NCBI RefSeq assembly: GCF_000987775.1
Contig: NZ_LAHO01000002.1
Location: forward strand, 248,001 to 312,000
DNA length: 64,000 nucleotides
Direction: 5' to 3'
DNA from: Arsukibacterium ikkense
GTDB lineage: Bacteria > Pseudomonadota > Gammaproteobacteria > Enterobacterales > Alteromonadaceae
The position numbers and the translations under genes were made by a program. The notes under the pieces were generated by a model. It saw only the letters and a list, made by a program, of their open reading frames with translations. It was not told the origin of the DNA and searched no databases. Shown in pieces: positions 1 through 9,116 of this stretch (position 1 is the first letter of the stretch; every line of letters begins with the position of its first letter).

Positions 1-607
1 CCAGCGGGTTGCTGGTATTGTTGGCGGTATCTATACCGTAAATATCATCAATATAACCGTTGCCATCATCGTCCTGGCCATTGACGGTTTCCGCAGGATT
101 ACGCCAGAGATTGGCCTGCAAATCAGGGTGCTGATATGCCACCCCGGTATCAATTACCGCCATCACCAGTTGGCCGTCACCGGTACTGTGTTGCCAGAAA
201 CCAGGGGCGTTAATGCCCTGCTGCGCGCCTAAATGCCATTGCTGGTTAAATTGCGGGTCGTTGGGGATTTGCTGTTTCTGCAGGCGAAAATCGGGCTCAG
301 CAAAGCGAACCCCGGGTAAGTTGCGGTAATAACGCAGCGCCTGTTGCAGCTCAACGCCATCAGCAAGCAGCACCCTTACCAGGCCAGCTGAGCGCTGTTC
401 TAAACCAGCATTATCCAAACCAATCAGTTCCACTTTACTGGCATAGCCACTGCTAAACTGACCTTGCACCGCACTTAACAACGGTGTGCTGTGGCGCTCA
501 CTCACCTGGTCGGTTGCGATAATTAACCTGCCAGCTTCAGCCGGCAACGGCCCGGTTAGCATTGCCCCCCCTCCCAGCAACAGGGCACTGATGAATTGCC
601 TGCTCAT
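1..607 (-). CDS. Subtilisin-like S8 serine protease, N-terminal part (runs off the window)
   Basis: I translated the reverse strand from the ATG at 607 and obtained 202 open codons to the window edge. A hydrophobic signal-peptide-like stretch (about residues 6-22) is followed by an inhibitor/propeptide-like segment and then the start of a peptidase S8 domain: GINAPGFW at 131-138 and the catalytic-Asp motif VMAVIDTGV with Asp at 153, then a D/N-rich calcium-site-like run (GQDDDGNGYIDD). The His and Ser of the triad lie beyond the edge. It is probably an exported protease. It is transcribed divergently from the efflux operon at 763. Family assignment is strong; substrate unknown. Confidence 0.88.
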   Translation of the reverse strand, partial: MSRQFISALLLGGGAMLTGPLPAEAGRLIIATDQVSERHSTPLLSAVQGQFSSGYASKVELIGLDNAGLEQRSAGLVRVLLADGVELQQALRYYRNLPGVRFAEPDFRLQKQQIPNDPQFNQQWHLGAQQGINAPGFWQHSTGDGQLVMAVIDTGVAYQHPDLQANLWRNPAETVNGQDDDGNGYIDDIYGIDTANNTSNPL

Positions 608-762
608 ACAGATCTCCAATGTATAACAACTGATTAGATAATAAGCTATACGCCCGATAATACCTATCCGGCGCAGTTTTACACAACCTTTACCGAAGGC
701 AACTGTTATCGCCGCGGTTAAGCAGTTATATTGCTGAAAAATTTTCAGTTGGAGTATTTGCA

Positions 763-2187
763 GTGCGCTACGCTATCTTAATCATAATATCGCTGATTAT
801 TGCAGGTTGGTTCTGGCTGCCGGTAGGCGAATCAAACCCGGTTCGCTTTCAACTCGCCACCCTGGATCGCGGTGATATTGAAAGCGTGGTGAATACCGCA
901 GGCACCACCCGGGCCGTGGTGACGGTAGAAGTTGGTACCGAAGTGTCGGGCCTGATCACTGAACTGTTGGTCGATTTTAATGACCTTGTCAGCCAGGGCC
1001 AGCTGATTGCAAGGCTGGACGATCGCAGCTTTCAGGCCAGGGTGCGGCAAAGCGAGGCCGATGTGGTGATGGCCAATGCTAATCTGGCTCAGCAGCAGGC
1101 CGGGCTGCAACGCGCCAACGCTGAACTGGCACGTGCTGAACGTGCTTATAGCCGGCAACAACAATTAATGCGCCAGCAACTGAGTAACCAAAGTGATCTG
1201 GACAGCGCCCTGGCAGACTTTGATATTGCCAGCGCCCAGATAGCCCTGGCCAAGGCCCAGATCCAAAGCGCCGACGCCCAGCTGTTACAACGCCTGGCCG
1301 CACTGGAGCAAGCGCAGCTTGATTTAGATCGCACCAATATCCGCTCGCCGGTTAATGGTATTGTTATTGACCGTCAGGTTGATATTGGCCAGACGGTAGC
1401 CGCCAGCCTGTCGGCCCCCACCCTGTTTACCATTGCCCAGGATCTCAGGCAGATGCAAATTGAAGCCGATGTTGACGAGGCCGATATTGGCAAGTTGCAA
1501 CAAGGCCAGCAAGTGCGCTTTCAGGTTGATGCCTATCCACAGCGCCAGTTCAGCGGCGAAGTAGCACAAGTACGTAAAGCCGCCAGTAACGTGGCCAGCG
1601 TGGTAACCTACAAAGTGATTATTAGTGCCCCTAATCAGCAACAGCTGCTGTTACCGGGCATGACAGCCAACCTGAATGTGATCCGCGGCCGGCAAACCGA
1701 TGTGCTGCGGGTACCCAATGCCGCACTGCGGTTTCGCCCGGCCGGCGTCAGCCAGAGCAGCCGCAACCAGGCCGATCCAACTGCCGAGCTGCTGGCCCAG
1801 TTGCAATTACCGGCCGATAAAGCCAGCAAAGTTCGCCAGCTTTACGCTGATTTTGGCCGCGCCATGCAAACCATGCGCAGCAATAGCGGGGCAACCGACG
1901 CACGCCAGCAAATGCAGCAGTTACGCCAAAAGCTCAACAATGATATCCGGCTGATATTAACTGCTGAAGAGTATCAGCAGTTTAGCGAGCTAGCGGCGGC
2001 GCGGCGCCAACAGCGGCAGCAAACCGAGCAAGGCACCCCTGCCCGGGTCTGGTTGCTGGATGCCAAACAGCAACCTTATGCAGTGGATATCAGCATTGGC
2101 CTGGCCAACGACGAATACTCAGAAGTGCTATCAGGCAAGCTGAGCCAGGACGACGCCGTCATTGTGCGTGCGGTAAGGGCTGACTAA
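763..2187 (+). CDS. MacA-type periplasmic adaptor (membrane fusion protein) with an alpha-helical insert
   Basis: 474-aa HlyD/RND-type adaptor that would link an inner-membrane ABC transporter to an outer-membrane channel. One N-terminal membrane segment (about residues 3-20) is followed by a biotinyl-lipoyl half (VGTEVSGLITELLVDFN), a long Gln/Ala-rich coiled-coil hairpin (about 90-185), the second lipoyl half (IRSPVNGIVIDRQVDIGQTV) and a beta-barrel domain. The start is GTG, with GGAG at 751-754. Unlike usual MacA proteins (about 370-390 aa), residues of roughly 325-425 hold an extra Gln/Arg-rich helical segment ending in LTAEEYQQF, reminiscent of the Spy/CpxP LTxxQ motif. It is 1 base from the ATPase gene, so it belongs to the same operon. 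No adjacent TolC gene. Confidence 0.88.
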   Translation: MRYAILIIISLIIAGWFWLPVGESNPVRFQLATLDRGDIESVVNTAGTTRAVVTVEVGTEVSGLITELLVDFNDLVSQGQLIARLDDRSFQARVRQSEADVVMANANLAQQQAGLQRANAELARAERAYSRQQQLMRQQLSNQSDLDSALADFDIASAQIALAKAQIQSADAQLLQRLAALEQAQLDLDRTNIRSPVNGIVIDRQVDIGQTVAASLSAPTLFTIAQDLRQMQIEADVDEADIGKLQQGQQVRFQVDAYPQRQFSGEVAQVRKAASNVASVVTYKVIISAPNQQQLLLPGMTANLNVIRGRQTDVLRVPNAALRFRPAGVSQSSRNQADPTAELLAQLQLPADKASKVRQLYADFGRAMQTMRSNSGATDARQQMQQLRQKLNNDIRLILTAEEYQQFSELAAARRQQRQQTEQGTPARVWLLDAKQQPYAVDISIGLANDEYSEVLSGKLSQDDAVIVRAVRAD

Positions 2188-2188
2188 T

Positions 2189-2956
2189 ATGACAAGCAAC
2201 GAAACAGCGGGCGTTGTGCTGCAAACCCGCCAAATTGAAAAACACTACCAGATGGGCGAGCAAACCGTCAAAGCCCTGAAGGGTGTTACCCTGCAGATTA
2301 ACAAAACCGATTTTACTGCTGTGATGGGGCCCTCCGGCTCGGGTAAATCCACCTTCATGAATATGCTGGGCTGCCTTGATTCACCCAGCAGTGGCCAGAT
2401 CCTGGTGCAGGGTGAAGATGTCACCCATCTGTCTGCCGCCCGGTTAGCCGAAGTGCGCAATCAATATATTGGCTTTGTATTTCAGCAGTTTAACCTGCTG
2501 CCCCGCACCACGGCGCTGGACAACGTGATGCTACCCCTGCTGTATACCAAAAACAGTAAAGCAGCAGCCATCGCCCGCAGTAAAGCGTGTCTGGAGCTGG
2601 TTGGCCTGGGCGAGCGGCTCGATCATCATCCCTCGCAGTTATCGGGCGGTCAGCAGCAGCGGGTGGCCATTGCCCGGGCGCTGGTTAACCGGCCAGCCGT
2701 TATTTTAGCCGATGAACCTACCGGCGCGCTTGATACCGAAACCGGCCTGGAGATTATGGCGTTATTTCAGCAGTTACATCAGCAAGGTACCACTATAGTG
2801 CTGGTTACCCACGAGCCTGATATCGCAGCTTTTGCCAACCGACAACTGGTCTTTCGTGATGGCCAGTTACTGTCTGATAAACGCACGGTGCCGGCCAATG
2901 CCAGCGACGCCCTGCGCTATTTTCGGCAAACCAAACTGGCAGAGGCTTTAGCATGA
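2189..2956 (+). CDS. MacB/LolD-type ABC transporter ATPase
   Basis: 255-aa nucleotide-binding subunit. Walker A GPSGSGKST is at residues 47-55, followed by the Q-loop region (FVFQQFNLLPRTTALDNV), signature LSGGQQQRVAIARAL, Walker B VILADEPTGALD and the H-loop VTHEP. These are features of the MacB/LolD/FtsE family. It powers the permease encoded next, whose ATG overlaps this stop by 4 bases (ATGA). In E. coli MacB the ATPase and permease are fused; here they are separate polypeptides, as in many MacAB-like and antimicrobial-peptide exporters. Substrate cannot be told from sequence. Confidence 0.92.
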   Translation: MTSNETAGVVLQTRQIEKHYQMGEQTVKALKGVTLQINKTDFTAVMGPSGSGKSTFMNMLGCLDSPSSGQILVQGEDVTHLSAARLAEVRNQYIGFVFQQFNLLPRTTALDNVMLPLLYTKNSKAAAIARSKACLELVGLGERLDHHPSQLSGGQQQRVAIARALVNRPAVILADEPTGALDTETGLEIMALFQQLHQQGTTIVLVTHEPDIAAFANRQLVFRDGQLLSDKRTVPANASDALRYFRQTKLAEALA

Positions 2957-4182
2957 ACCTGATGCTTCTGTTAAATGTGGCCTGGGTTGCCCTGAGAGTG
3001 AATTTAATGCGCAGCATCCTGACCATGCTGGGTATTATTATCGGGGTGGCTGCGGTGATTATTATGCTGGCGCTTGGCAGCGGCGCCCGCTATGAAGTAG
3101 ATCAGCAGATAAAAAGCCTGGGCGGCAATGTGTTTGTCATTTTTGCCAGTGGCCGTTTTTCCGGCGGCGCCCGCCAGGCCAGCGGCGCCAGCCAGGGCTT
3201 GACTGAAATGGACGCACTGGCCATTGAAAACCAACTACCCCAGGTCAGCATTGCCGCCCCCGTGTTACAGGCCAGCGGCCAGATTGTTTTTGGCAATATT
3301 AACTGGGCCCCCAGCATTATTGGCGTCGATAATAAAATTTATCAGGCGCAAAGCTGGCAGGTGGTTAACGGCCGCACCTTTAGTGACACTGAGCTGGCCA
3401 GTGCCGGCCGGGTGGCGGTAATAGGCCAGACCGTGCAACGCGAATTGTTTGGCGCAGGCGATCCGCTGGGCCAGACCATACGGGTAAACAAGGTACCGGT
3501 AACTGTGATTGGCGTACTGAATAGCAAAGGTCAGAATACCCAGGGTAACGATCAGGACGATATTATTTTTATGCCGATAGACACTGTGCGCAAACGTATC
3601 TCCGGTATTACCTTATCCAGCCCGAAAGCGGTGCGCTCCATCATCGTTCAGGTCATAGATGAGCGCGATATGGCGCTGGTGGAACAGGAGCTAGATGCGC
3701 TGCTACGGCAACGCTTGCGCAGCACCGGCCCGAATGCCCCCTTTCGGATCCGCAATTTAGCAGAAATGGTCGAAACCCGGGCGCAAACCATGCAAATTTT
3801 CAACGGCTTACTGGCCGCCGTGGCCTCAGTGTCCTTACTGGTTGGTGGTATTGGTATTATGAATATCATGCTGGTATCGGTCACCGAGCGTACCAGGGAA
3901 ATTGGCCTGCGCATGGCCGTTGGCGCCAAACCGGCTGACATTTTACGTCAGTTTCTGATTGAGGCCGTGCTGCTATGTGGCTTAGGAGGCATTTTCGGTT
4001 TAAGCCTGGCGGTCATTGTCACCAGCGTGCTGGAACGTTTTGCCGGCTACACCGCTATTATTCAACCCGAAGTGGTGCTAATGAGTATTGGCTTCTCCGC
4101 CCTTATTGGGGTGTTTTTTGGCTACTACCCGGCCAGTAAAGCCGCTAAGCTACAGCCAATAGATGCGCTGCGTTACGAATAA
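2953..4182 (+). CDS. MacB-type ABC transporter permease (FtsX family)
   Basis: 409-aa inner-membrane permease. TM1 (about residues 18-42) is followed by a large periplasmic MacB-PCD domain and then three C-terminal TMs with the FtsX signature (GGIGIMNIMLVSVTERTREIGLRMAVGAK and the terminal PASKAAKLQPIDALRYE). It completes the adaptor-ATPase-permease mechanotransmission pump; export of peptides, macrolides or lipid-like compounds is the family expectation. It is translationally coupled to the ATPase gene by a 4-base overlap. Confidence 0.92.
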   Translation: MNLMLLLNVAWVALRVNLMRSILTMLGIIIGVAAVIIMLALGSGARYEVDQQIKSLGGNVFVIFASGRFSGGARQASGASQGLTEMDALAIENQLPQVSIAAPVLQASGQIVFGNINWAPSIIGVDNKIYQAQSWQVVNGRTFSDTELASAGRVAVIGQTVQRELFGAGDPLGQTIRVNKVPVTVIGVLNSKGQNTQGNDQDDIIFMPIDTVRKRISGITLSSPKAVRSIIVQVIDERDMALVEQELDALLRQRLRSTGPNAPFRIRNLAEMVETRAQTMQIFNGLLAAVASVSLLVGGIGIMNIMLVSVTERTREIGLRMAVGAKPADILRQFLIEAVLLCGLGGIFGLSLAVIVTSVLERFAGYTAIIQPEVVLMSIGFSALIGVFFGYYPASKAAKLQPIDALRYE

Positions 4183-4194
4183 ACCGCCATTTAG

Positions 4195-4219
4195 CGCCCG
4201 GCTGTTGGTTAGCCGGGCG
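4195..4219. terminator. Perfect 9-bp stem-loop between convergent genes
   Basis: CGCCCGGCT, a 7-base loop, then AGCCGGGCG, just after the permease stop and before the 3' end of the convergent MAPEG gene. The stem is strong and GC-rich, but there is no clear U-tract on either strand, so it may be a weak or factor-assisted bidirectional terminator. Confidence 0.45.
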
Positions 4220-4225
4220 GGCCAA

Positions 4226-4642
4226 TTACAACAGTGCTAACAGCACCAATCGGATCCAGATAATCCACAATACTAAACAACCTAGCAGAAATACCCTGAA
4301 CCGTAACCGCACACTATTACTGCCAATATGCACCACCGTATGCATAACCCGTAACACCACAAAGGCTGCTGCCAGTGCCACAAAGCCGATATCGGCAAGG
4401 GCAAACTGCAGAATAAACAGCACACTGAATATAAACAGCATCGGCATCTGAAACTGATTATCAAAGTTACGGCTGGTTGCTATCACCTGCTCGTTGGCGC
4501 CCGTCAAATTCATGGTCCGAAACGCACTGGCATTAATCTCTTTGTTTCTGGCAGCATTGATCCGACGCCGGCCCATCACTATCATTACCGCACTGGTCAG
4601 CAGTACCTGGGCAAACGCGGTCAGTAACATCAATTTTTCCAT
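4226..4642 (-). CDS. MAPEG family membrane protein
   Basis: 138-aa integral membrane protein with four predicted TM segments (about 5-24, 67-85, 88-108 and 116-136). The cytosolic loop after TM1 has the MAPEG-like pattern of a conserved Arg/Asn-rich stretch (NAARNKEINASAF) followed by RNFDNQFQMPMLF, where E/DNxxE-type residues define the family. Eukaryotic members are glutathione-dependent enzymes; the bacterial ones are mostly of unknown function. It is a monocistronic gene between the efflux operon (convergent) and tdk (divergent). Confidence 0.8.
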   Translation of the reverse strand: MEKLMLLTAFAQVLLTSAVMIVMGRRRINAARNKEINASAFRTMNLTGANEQVIATSRNFDNQFQMPMLFIFSVLFILQFALADIGFVALAAAFVVLRVMHTVVHIGSNSVRLRFRVFLLGCLVLWIIWIRLVLLALL

Positions 4643-4811
4643 CAGTTTTTCCTGTATATCGTTATTATCATGGACAGTAGCGCCATTACCGGCAAAGTAT
4701 GCCTGTGCTTAAGTTGCTTGCCAATATCTGATTGTCAGCAACGTTTACAGGCCTGGCCGCTTTCGTTATGCTTAGCCGTCAATTTTCAGGATTATTTTCA
4801 GGAGCCAGGCA

Positions 4812-5387
4812 ATGGCCCAACTTTACTTTTACTATTCGGCAATGAATGCCGGTAAATCAACATCCTTACTGCAAAGCGCCTATAACTATCAGGAACGGGG
4901 TATGACCGTGGCCATTTACACGGCAGCGCTGGATAATCGCTATGGTCTGGGTAAAGTCAGCTCGCGCATTGGTCTGACAATGGATGCCCATATCTTTAAC
5001 GCTGGGTTTAATTTTACCGGGCATGTGCAGCAGCTTAAAACAGCAGGCCGGCTGGATTGTGTGTTAATTGACGAAGCGCAATTTCTCAGTAAAGCACAGG
5101 TGCGCCAGCTTACCGACATTGTTGATGAGCTGAATGTGCCGGTGCTGGCTTTTGGCCTGCGCACCGACTTTCTAGGCGAAACCTTTGCTGGCAGCCAGGC
5201 GTTACTGGCCTGGGCCGATAAACTCATTGAACTGAAAACCATTTGCCACTGTGGCCGTAAAGCGAATTTTGTAGTGCGGCTGGATGCCAATGGCAACGCC
5301 GCCACCGCCGGCAGTCAGGTACAAATTGGCGGTAATGAAAGCTATGTTTCAATGTGTCGCCAACATTTTAAGCAGTTGGTCTGGTAG
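4812..5387 (+). CDS. tdk: Thymidine kinase
   Basis: 191-aa type II thymidine kinase, phosphorylating thymidine with ATP in the pyrimidine salvage pathway. The P-loop lies at residues about 9-17 (SAMNAGKST), the Walker B-like LIDEAQFL at about 86-93, and the lasso/zinc region contains [12 protein letters not shown] plus a late Cys (MCRQHF). Length matches the E. coli-type enzyme (about 205 aa). ATG 4812 is preceded by AGGAG at 4799-4803. Transcribed alone. Confidence 0.96.
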   Translation: MAQLYFYYSAMNAGKSTSLLQSAYNYQERGMTVAIYTAALDNRYGLGKVSSRIGLTMDAHIFNAGFNFTGHVQQLKTAGRLDCVLIDEAQFLSKAQVRQLTDIVDELNVPVLAFGLRTDFLGETFAGSQALLAWADKLIELKTICHCGRKANFVVRLDANGNAATAGSQVQIGGNESYVSMCRQHFKQLVW

Positions 5388-5469
5388 CCAGTTCCGTAGC
5401 CCGTCAATCAGCACTATTTGCCAGCACGGCTAAATCCGTTATAGTAATAAAAAACAATACCAGGCATCT

Positions 5470-6993
5470 ATGGCTGACAGTGCAGATACCCACCCCCATT
5501 TCTGGGCGCTTCTTGATAAATTGCCGGTCGCGTTGCTTTATAAAGAAAGCGCCAAAGCTGAGATTTTGGCCAATGCCGCAGCCCGGCAGTTATTCGGCTT
5601 TACCGCCAACCAGCAATCGCTGAACTTATCGCAACTGTCAGAAATCCGGCTGCTCGATCAGCAGCAAAAAAAAATCAGCCTGCTCAGCAACCCGTTATTA
5701 CTGGCATTGGGTGGAACTGAGTTTAGTCAGCAGGTTATACTGGAGCTCAAAGGCCATGCCGCACCATACCAACTGCAGAGCCAGCTGATTAAGTTACAGT
5801 TTAGCCTGGGTAATACCATTATTGTTACCTTGTGCCCGTTACAGGCAGCAGCCAGCAGCTCCCCGCTAAGTAAAACGGCAGTGCCAGCACCAGATATCGC
5901 CGAGCTGGAAGAAGCCCTGGCTTTTGACAAATTAATGTCGCTAATTTCAACAGAACTGATTAACGTCAGCAGTGATGCCCTGGATCTGCATGTTGAAGAC
6001 GCCCTGGCAGCATTAGGCGAGTTTTGCCATGCCGACCGCAGCTATTTATTTCAGTTTAATCATGATATTACCGAAATGAGTAATACCCATGAATGGGTGA
6101 GGGAGGGCATCAGCGCCCATAAAGACAACCTGCAGCATATCCCAGAGCATGCCCTGCCCTATTTTTTCGAAAAAATTCAGCAGGATCATATCTTCGCCGT
6201 ATCAGATGTCAGCCAATTGCCGCCAGAAGCGGCCGGCGAACGGCAGGAGTTTAACAACGAAGATATTCGCTCGGTATTATGCACCGCCATGCTCGCCGGC
6301 CAGCAACTAATAGGTTTTGTCGGCTGTGACATGGTGGCACGGCAACGCAACTGGACCAGCAATGATCTGCGTCGAATCAAACTGGTTGGCGAAATGATTG
6401 CTAACAGTATCCAGAACGTTAACTACCGCAGCTCGCTGCAACAGATCCAACAAGAGCTGCTGGCTGCCAACCAGGAACTGCAAAAGCAGGCAAACCAGGA
6501 CGGCTTAACCGGCTTAGCGAACCGTCGCCAATTTGACGAAAAATTACTGGAAGAAATTCAGCGCAGCGCACGCAGTGGATTACCGCTGAGCCTAATGTTA
6601 TTAGATATCGATTTATTTAAACCCTTTAACGACCACTATGGCCATCAGGCCGGTGATGAAGCACTGCAACAGGTGGCCAGTGCGCTTAGCAAAGAAGCTA
6701 AGCGGCAAGGCGAAATAGCCGCACGTTATGGCGGTGAGGAATTTGCTTTAATCCTGCCGGGCAGTGACAACCAAACCTGTCAGGAGATAGCACAGCGGGT
6801 GCAACAGCATATTAAAGCACTGAATATACGCCATGCTAAGTCTGATGTTGCCTCTTACCTAACGGCCAGTATTGGCTGCTACAGCTTAGTGGCCGATAAA
6901 GACACCAACGCCAAACAGATGTTAAATAAAGCCGACAAAGCGCTGTATCAGGCCAAAGCCGCTGGCCGCAATAGGGTTATCGCGGCCAGCTGA
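5470..6993 (+). CDS. Diguanylate cyclase with PAS-like and GAF sensor domains
   Basis: 507-aa soluble protein without TM segments. The N-terminal 110 residues look PAS-like (ALLDKLPVALLYKESAKAEILANAAARQLFG). A GAF domain spans about 150-320 (DRSYLFQFNHD... LIGFVGCDM). A short coiled coil (about 320-345) leads into a GGDEF domain starting at DGLTGLANRRQFDE. The active-site motif is GGEEF at about 421-425, so c-di-GMP synthesis is expected. The inhibitory I-site reads RQGE rather than RxxD, so product feedback may be relaxed. Its closeness to the yjb exopolysaccharide operon fits c-di-GMP control of matrix production, but that link is inference. Confidence 0.92.
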   Translation: MADSADTHPHFWALLDKLPVALLYKESAKAEILANAAARQLFGFTANQQSLNLSQLSEIRLLDQQQKKISLLSNPLLLALGGTEFSQQVILELKGHAAPYQLQSQLIKLQFSLGNTIIVTLCPLQAAASSSPLSKTAVPAPDIAELEEALAFDKLMSLISTELINVSSDALDLHVEDALAALGEFCHADRSYLFQFNHDITEMSNTHEWVREGISAHKDNLQHIPEHALPYFFEKIQQDHIFAVSDVSQLPPEAAGERQEFNNEDIRSVLCTAMLAGQQLIGFVGCDMVARQRNWTSNDLRRIKLVGEMIANSIQNVNYRSSLQQIQQELLAANQELQKQANQDGLTGLANRRQFDEKLLEEIQRSARSGLPLSLMLLDIDLFKPFNDHYGHQAGDEALQQVASALSKEAKRQGEIAARYGGEEFALILPGSDNQTCQEIAQRVQQHIKALNIRHAKSDVASYLTASIGCYSLVADKDTNAKQMLNKADKALYQAKAAGRNRVIAAS

Positions 6994-7013
6994 ATCTGTA
7001 CTCAGTGCCTGCT

Positions 7014-9116
7014 TTAATCCTGAAAAGGCGAACGTTGCTCGGTGGTATTATACAACATACTGGGCCGATTCAATGGCTGGCCACCGTCACGCGAAATCGG
7101 CACCCAGGGCAGTTTACCCCGACCTATTGCCGGTTTTAGTGAGAACAAATCAAATGGGATCGATACATAAAAGCCTTTAGTGAAACTACCCTCACCATAA
7201 TCAGCGGATGATGCATTAGTCACAGCAGCATAAGCCCCTACTACAATGCCACTGTCAAAGCGTTTGGCAAAATCAACATTGACGCCCACATCTTTTGCCA
7301 GAAACCTGCCTATATTAAATGTCAGCAAAGTATTGTCTAAAAATTCGGGCTGCCAGTAAATATTGGCATGCCCTGTTAGTACCTTATAATCAAAAAAGTC
7401 GAAATCATTTTCATAAGAGCGTTGTTGCACATAGTTAATGTCAAAACCATATGCCAGGTTCGAGTCTACCGGGCGGTAAAGCAATTCGCCCCCCAATCCA
7501 CCGTACATAGTTTCCAGATAGCCGCCATACACCTGGCCATAAACATTTGGCGCTAATCGGTCTTGCCAATGGCCAAATAAATTTTCCAGCTGTACTTTGC
7601 TGCGGGTAACGTACTCCCTTACAAAGGTACGTACCCTTGGCAACGGCGTATCCAACGCGTCCACTTTAAAATTAAACTGGTTGAAGTTTTCCAACAAGGT
7701 AATCTTTGCAGCACCTTGTAAAGCAGTTGTGCGATTAAATTGATAACCTGCTGTTGCTATGACTCCGGCCTGATACAAATAAAACGCTTCCGGGTTACCA
7801 AATGTCTGGATCCAGAAAGTTTCCATACCCGTACCAAAACCCGATATCTTATCGGGAGTATAATTAGTCAGCGTATCACTACTGACATCGCTGCGCACGT
7901 AGCTTGAGCGCAAGTCATGCTCAAAGCCCTGATAACTGGCAACCGCAACAAATTGCTCGGCGTCAATAACCGTTTCAACCATCGGAAGCTGGCCCGCAAA
8001 ATTAATGATCCGGTAGCGTTTAATCGTGGCAGGTAATACCGAGGCTAAAATACGCCCCATCCGCTCGTTAGCTACTTCATAGTCACGGTAAGCTAATTGG
8101 TTACCATACAAGGTGATTTCATCATCGGTGATTTTTGAGCGGCGCACCAGAAAGCCGGCCTCATGAAATAAGTCCTGCACCAGTTTCGCCCGGTCGACTT
8201 CATTAAACTCAAACAGATTAGGTTCAGCGCTTACAGCGCGCGGCGGTTGTTCAATTTTAATTTGCCGGATACTGTGCATATTCAGCGCATAGTTCACACC
8301 AAAACCGACCGTATTGCCACGCTGATAATTCAGATTAAAATCAAAATTACCCCAGTTATACACCGCACCAATATTCCAGCGGCTGTCCTGCTGCAAATCA
8401 CCTGCCCGATCGCGCGAATAATCATTGCCTTCATATTCCAGTTTTAATCTCAGTGGTTGCCAGGGGGTCTGGTACTCAACCCCGCCAAATAACGACGCCT
8501 GGCCTTTAAAAAACCGCTGATAATCAATTTTGCCACCTGCTCCGCTAAAACCCCATGGCCGGTTACAAAAACTGTCCCGGAACTCGCAGAACGGATTGAT
8601 GGTATTGCCGGCAGAGCCTAAATATCCCCAGCCCATTCCCAGATGAAAATCTAAAGGTCCCCATTGTTTACTGAGCGCGATAAATTCACTTTCAAAAAAA
8701 CCGGTACCACCAAAATCAAGAAAACCAACAGCAACCTGGGGAAGATAGCGGCTTTCCTCCCGCAAGCGGAATTTTACATCAATGCCTTTATCTTTGAGGG
8801 TCTGATCGCCACTAAAACCGGGAGAATCGCTGTATAAACGAGTGCGCACATCAGTATAGCGAACTGTAGATTCCAGCCAGGGGAACAACTGAATACTAAC
8901 CGACCAAAAGCGGTATTCTTCATTGTCGCTATAGTTGATAGACAGATTACCATCGGTAGCCATGCGGGCGGTTGGGGTCTGTAACAATCCTGTTCCGCCA
9001 CGTACCGCCTGAGAAGGTCCGGCCGGCTGTTGTTGTAAGGTACTTGCTGTGGCTGTCAGTAACACCATAGCAGTGATGATAGAAACTAAAAAAGCACAAC
9101 GCACCACCAATATCAT
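7014..9116 (-). CDS. yjbH: YjbH/WbfB-like outer-membrane exopolysaccharide protein
   Basis: 700-aa protein with an N-terminal signal sequence (about residues 1-26) and then a long beta-rich sequence with many aromatic-ended strands typical of an outer-membrane beta-barrel, matching the YjbH/GfcD/WbfB family in size. It has early residues GGTGLLQTPTARM and a C-terminal barrel-like half (YGFDINYVQQRSYENDFDFFDYKVLTGH). It is the last gene of the yjbEFGH-like operon and overlaps yjbG by 4 bases. The family acts in secretion of a group 4-like or YjbEFGH exopolysaccharide; the exact biochemical role is unresolved. Confidence 0.85.
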   Translation of the reverse strand: MILVVRCAFLVSIITAMVLLTATASTLQQQPAGPSQAVRGGTGLLQTPTARMATDGNLSINYSDNEEYRFWSVSIQLFPWLESTVRYTDVRTRLYSDSPGFSGDQTLKDKGIDVKFRLREESRYLPQVAVGFLDFGGTGFFESEFIALSKQWGPLDFHLGMGWGYLGSAGNTINPFCEFRDSFCNRPWGFSGAGGKIDYQRFFKGQASLFGGVEYQTPWQPLRLKLEYEGNDYSRDRAGDLQQDSRWNIGAVYNWGNFDFNLNYQRGNTVGFGVNYALNMHSIRQIKIEQPPRAVSAEPNLFEFNEVDRAKLVQDLFHEAGFLVRRSKITDDEITLYGNQLAYRDYEVANERMGRILASVLPATIKRYRIINFAGQLPMVETVIDAEQFVAVASYQGFEHDLRSSYVRSDVSSDTLTNYTPDKISGFGTGMETFWIQTFGNPEAFYLYQAGVIATAGYQFNRTTALQGAAKITLLENFNQFNFKVDALDTPLPRVRTFVREYVTRSKVQLENLFGHWQDRLAPNVYGQVYGGYLETMYGGLGGELLYRPVDSNLAYGFDINYVQQRSYENDFDFFDYKVLTGHANIYWQPEFLDNTLLTFNIGRFLAKDVGVNVDFAKRFDSGIVVGAYAAVTNASSADYGEGSFTKGFYVSIPFDLFSLKPAIGRGKLPWVPISRDGGQPLNRPSMLYNTTEQRSPFQD

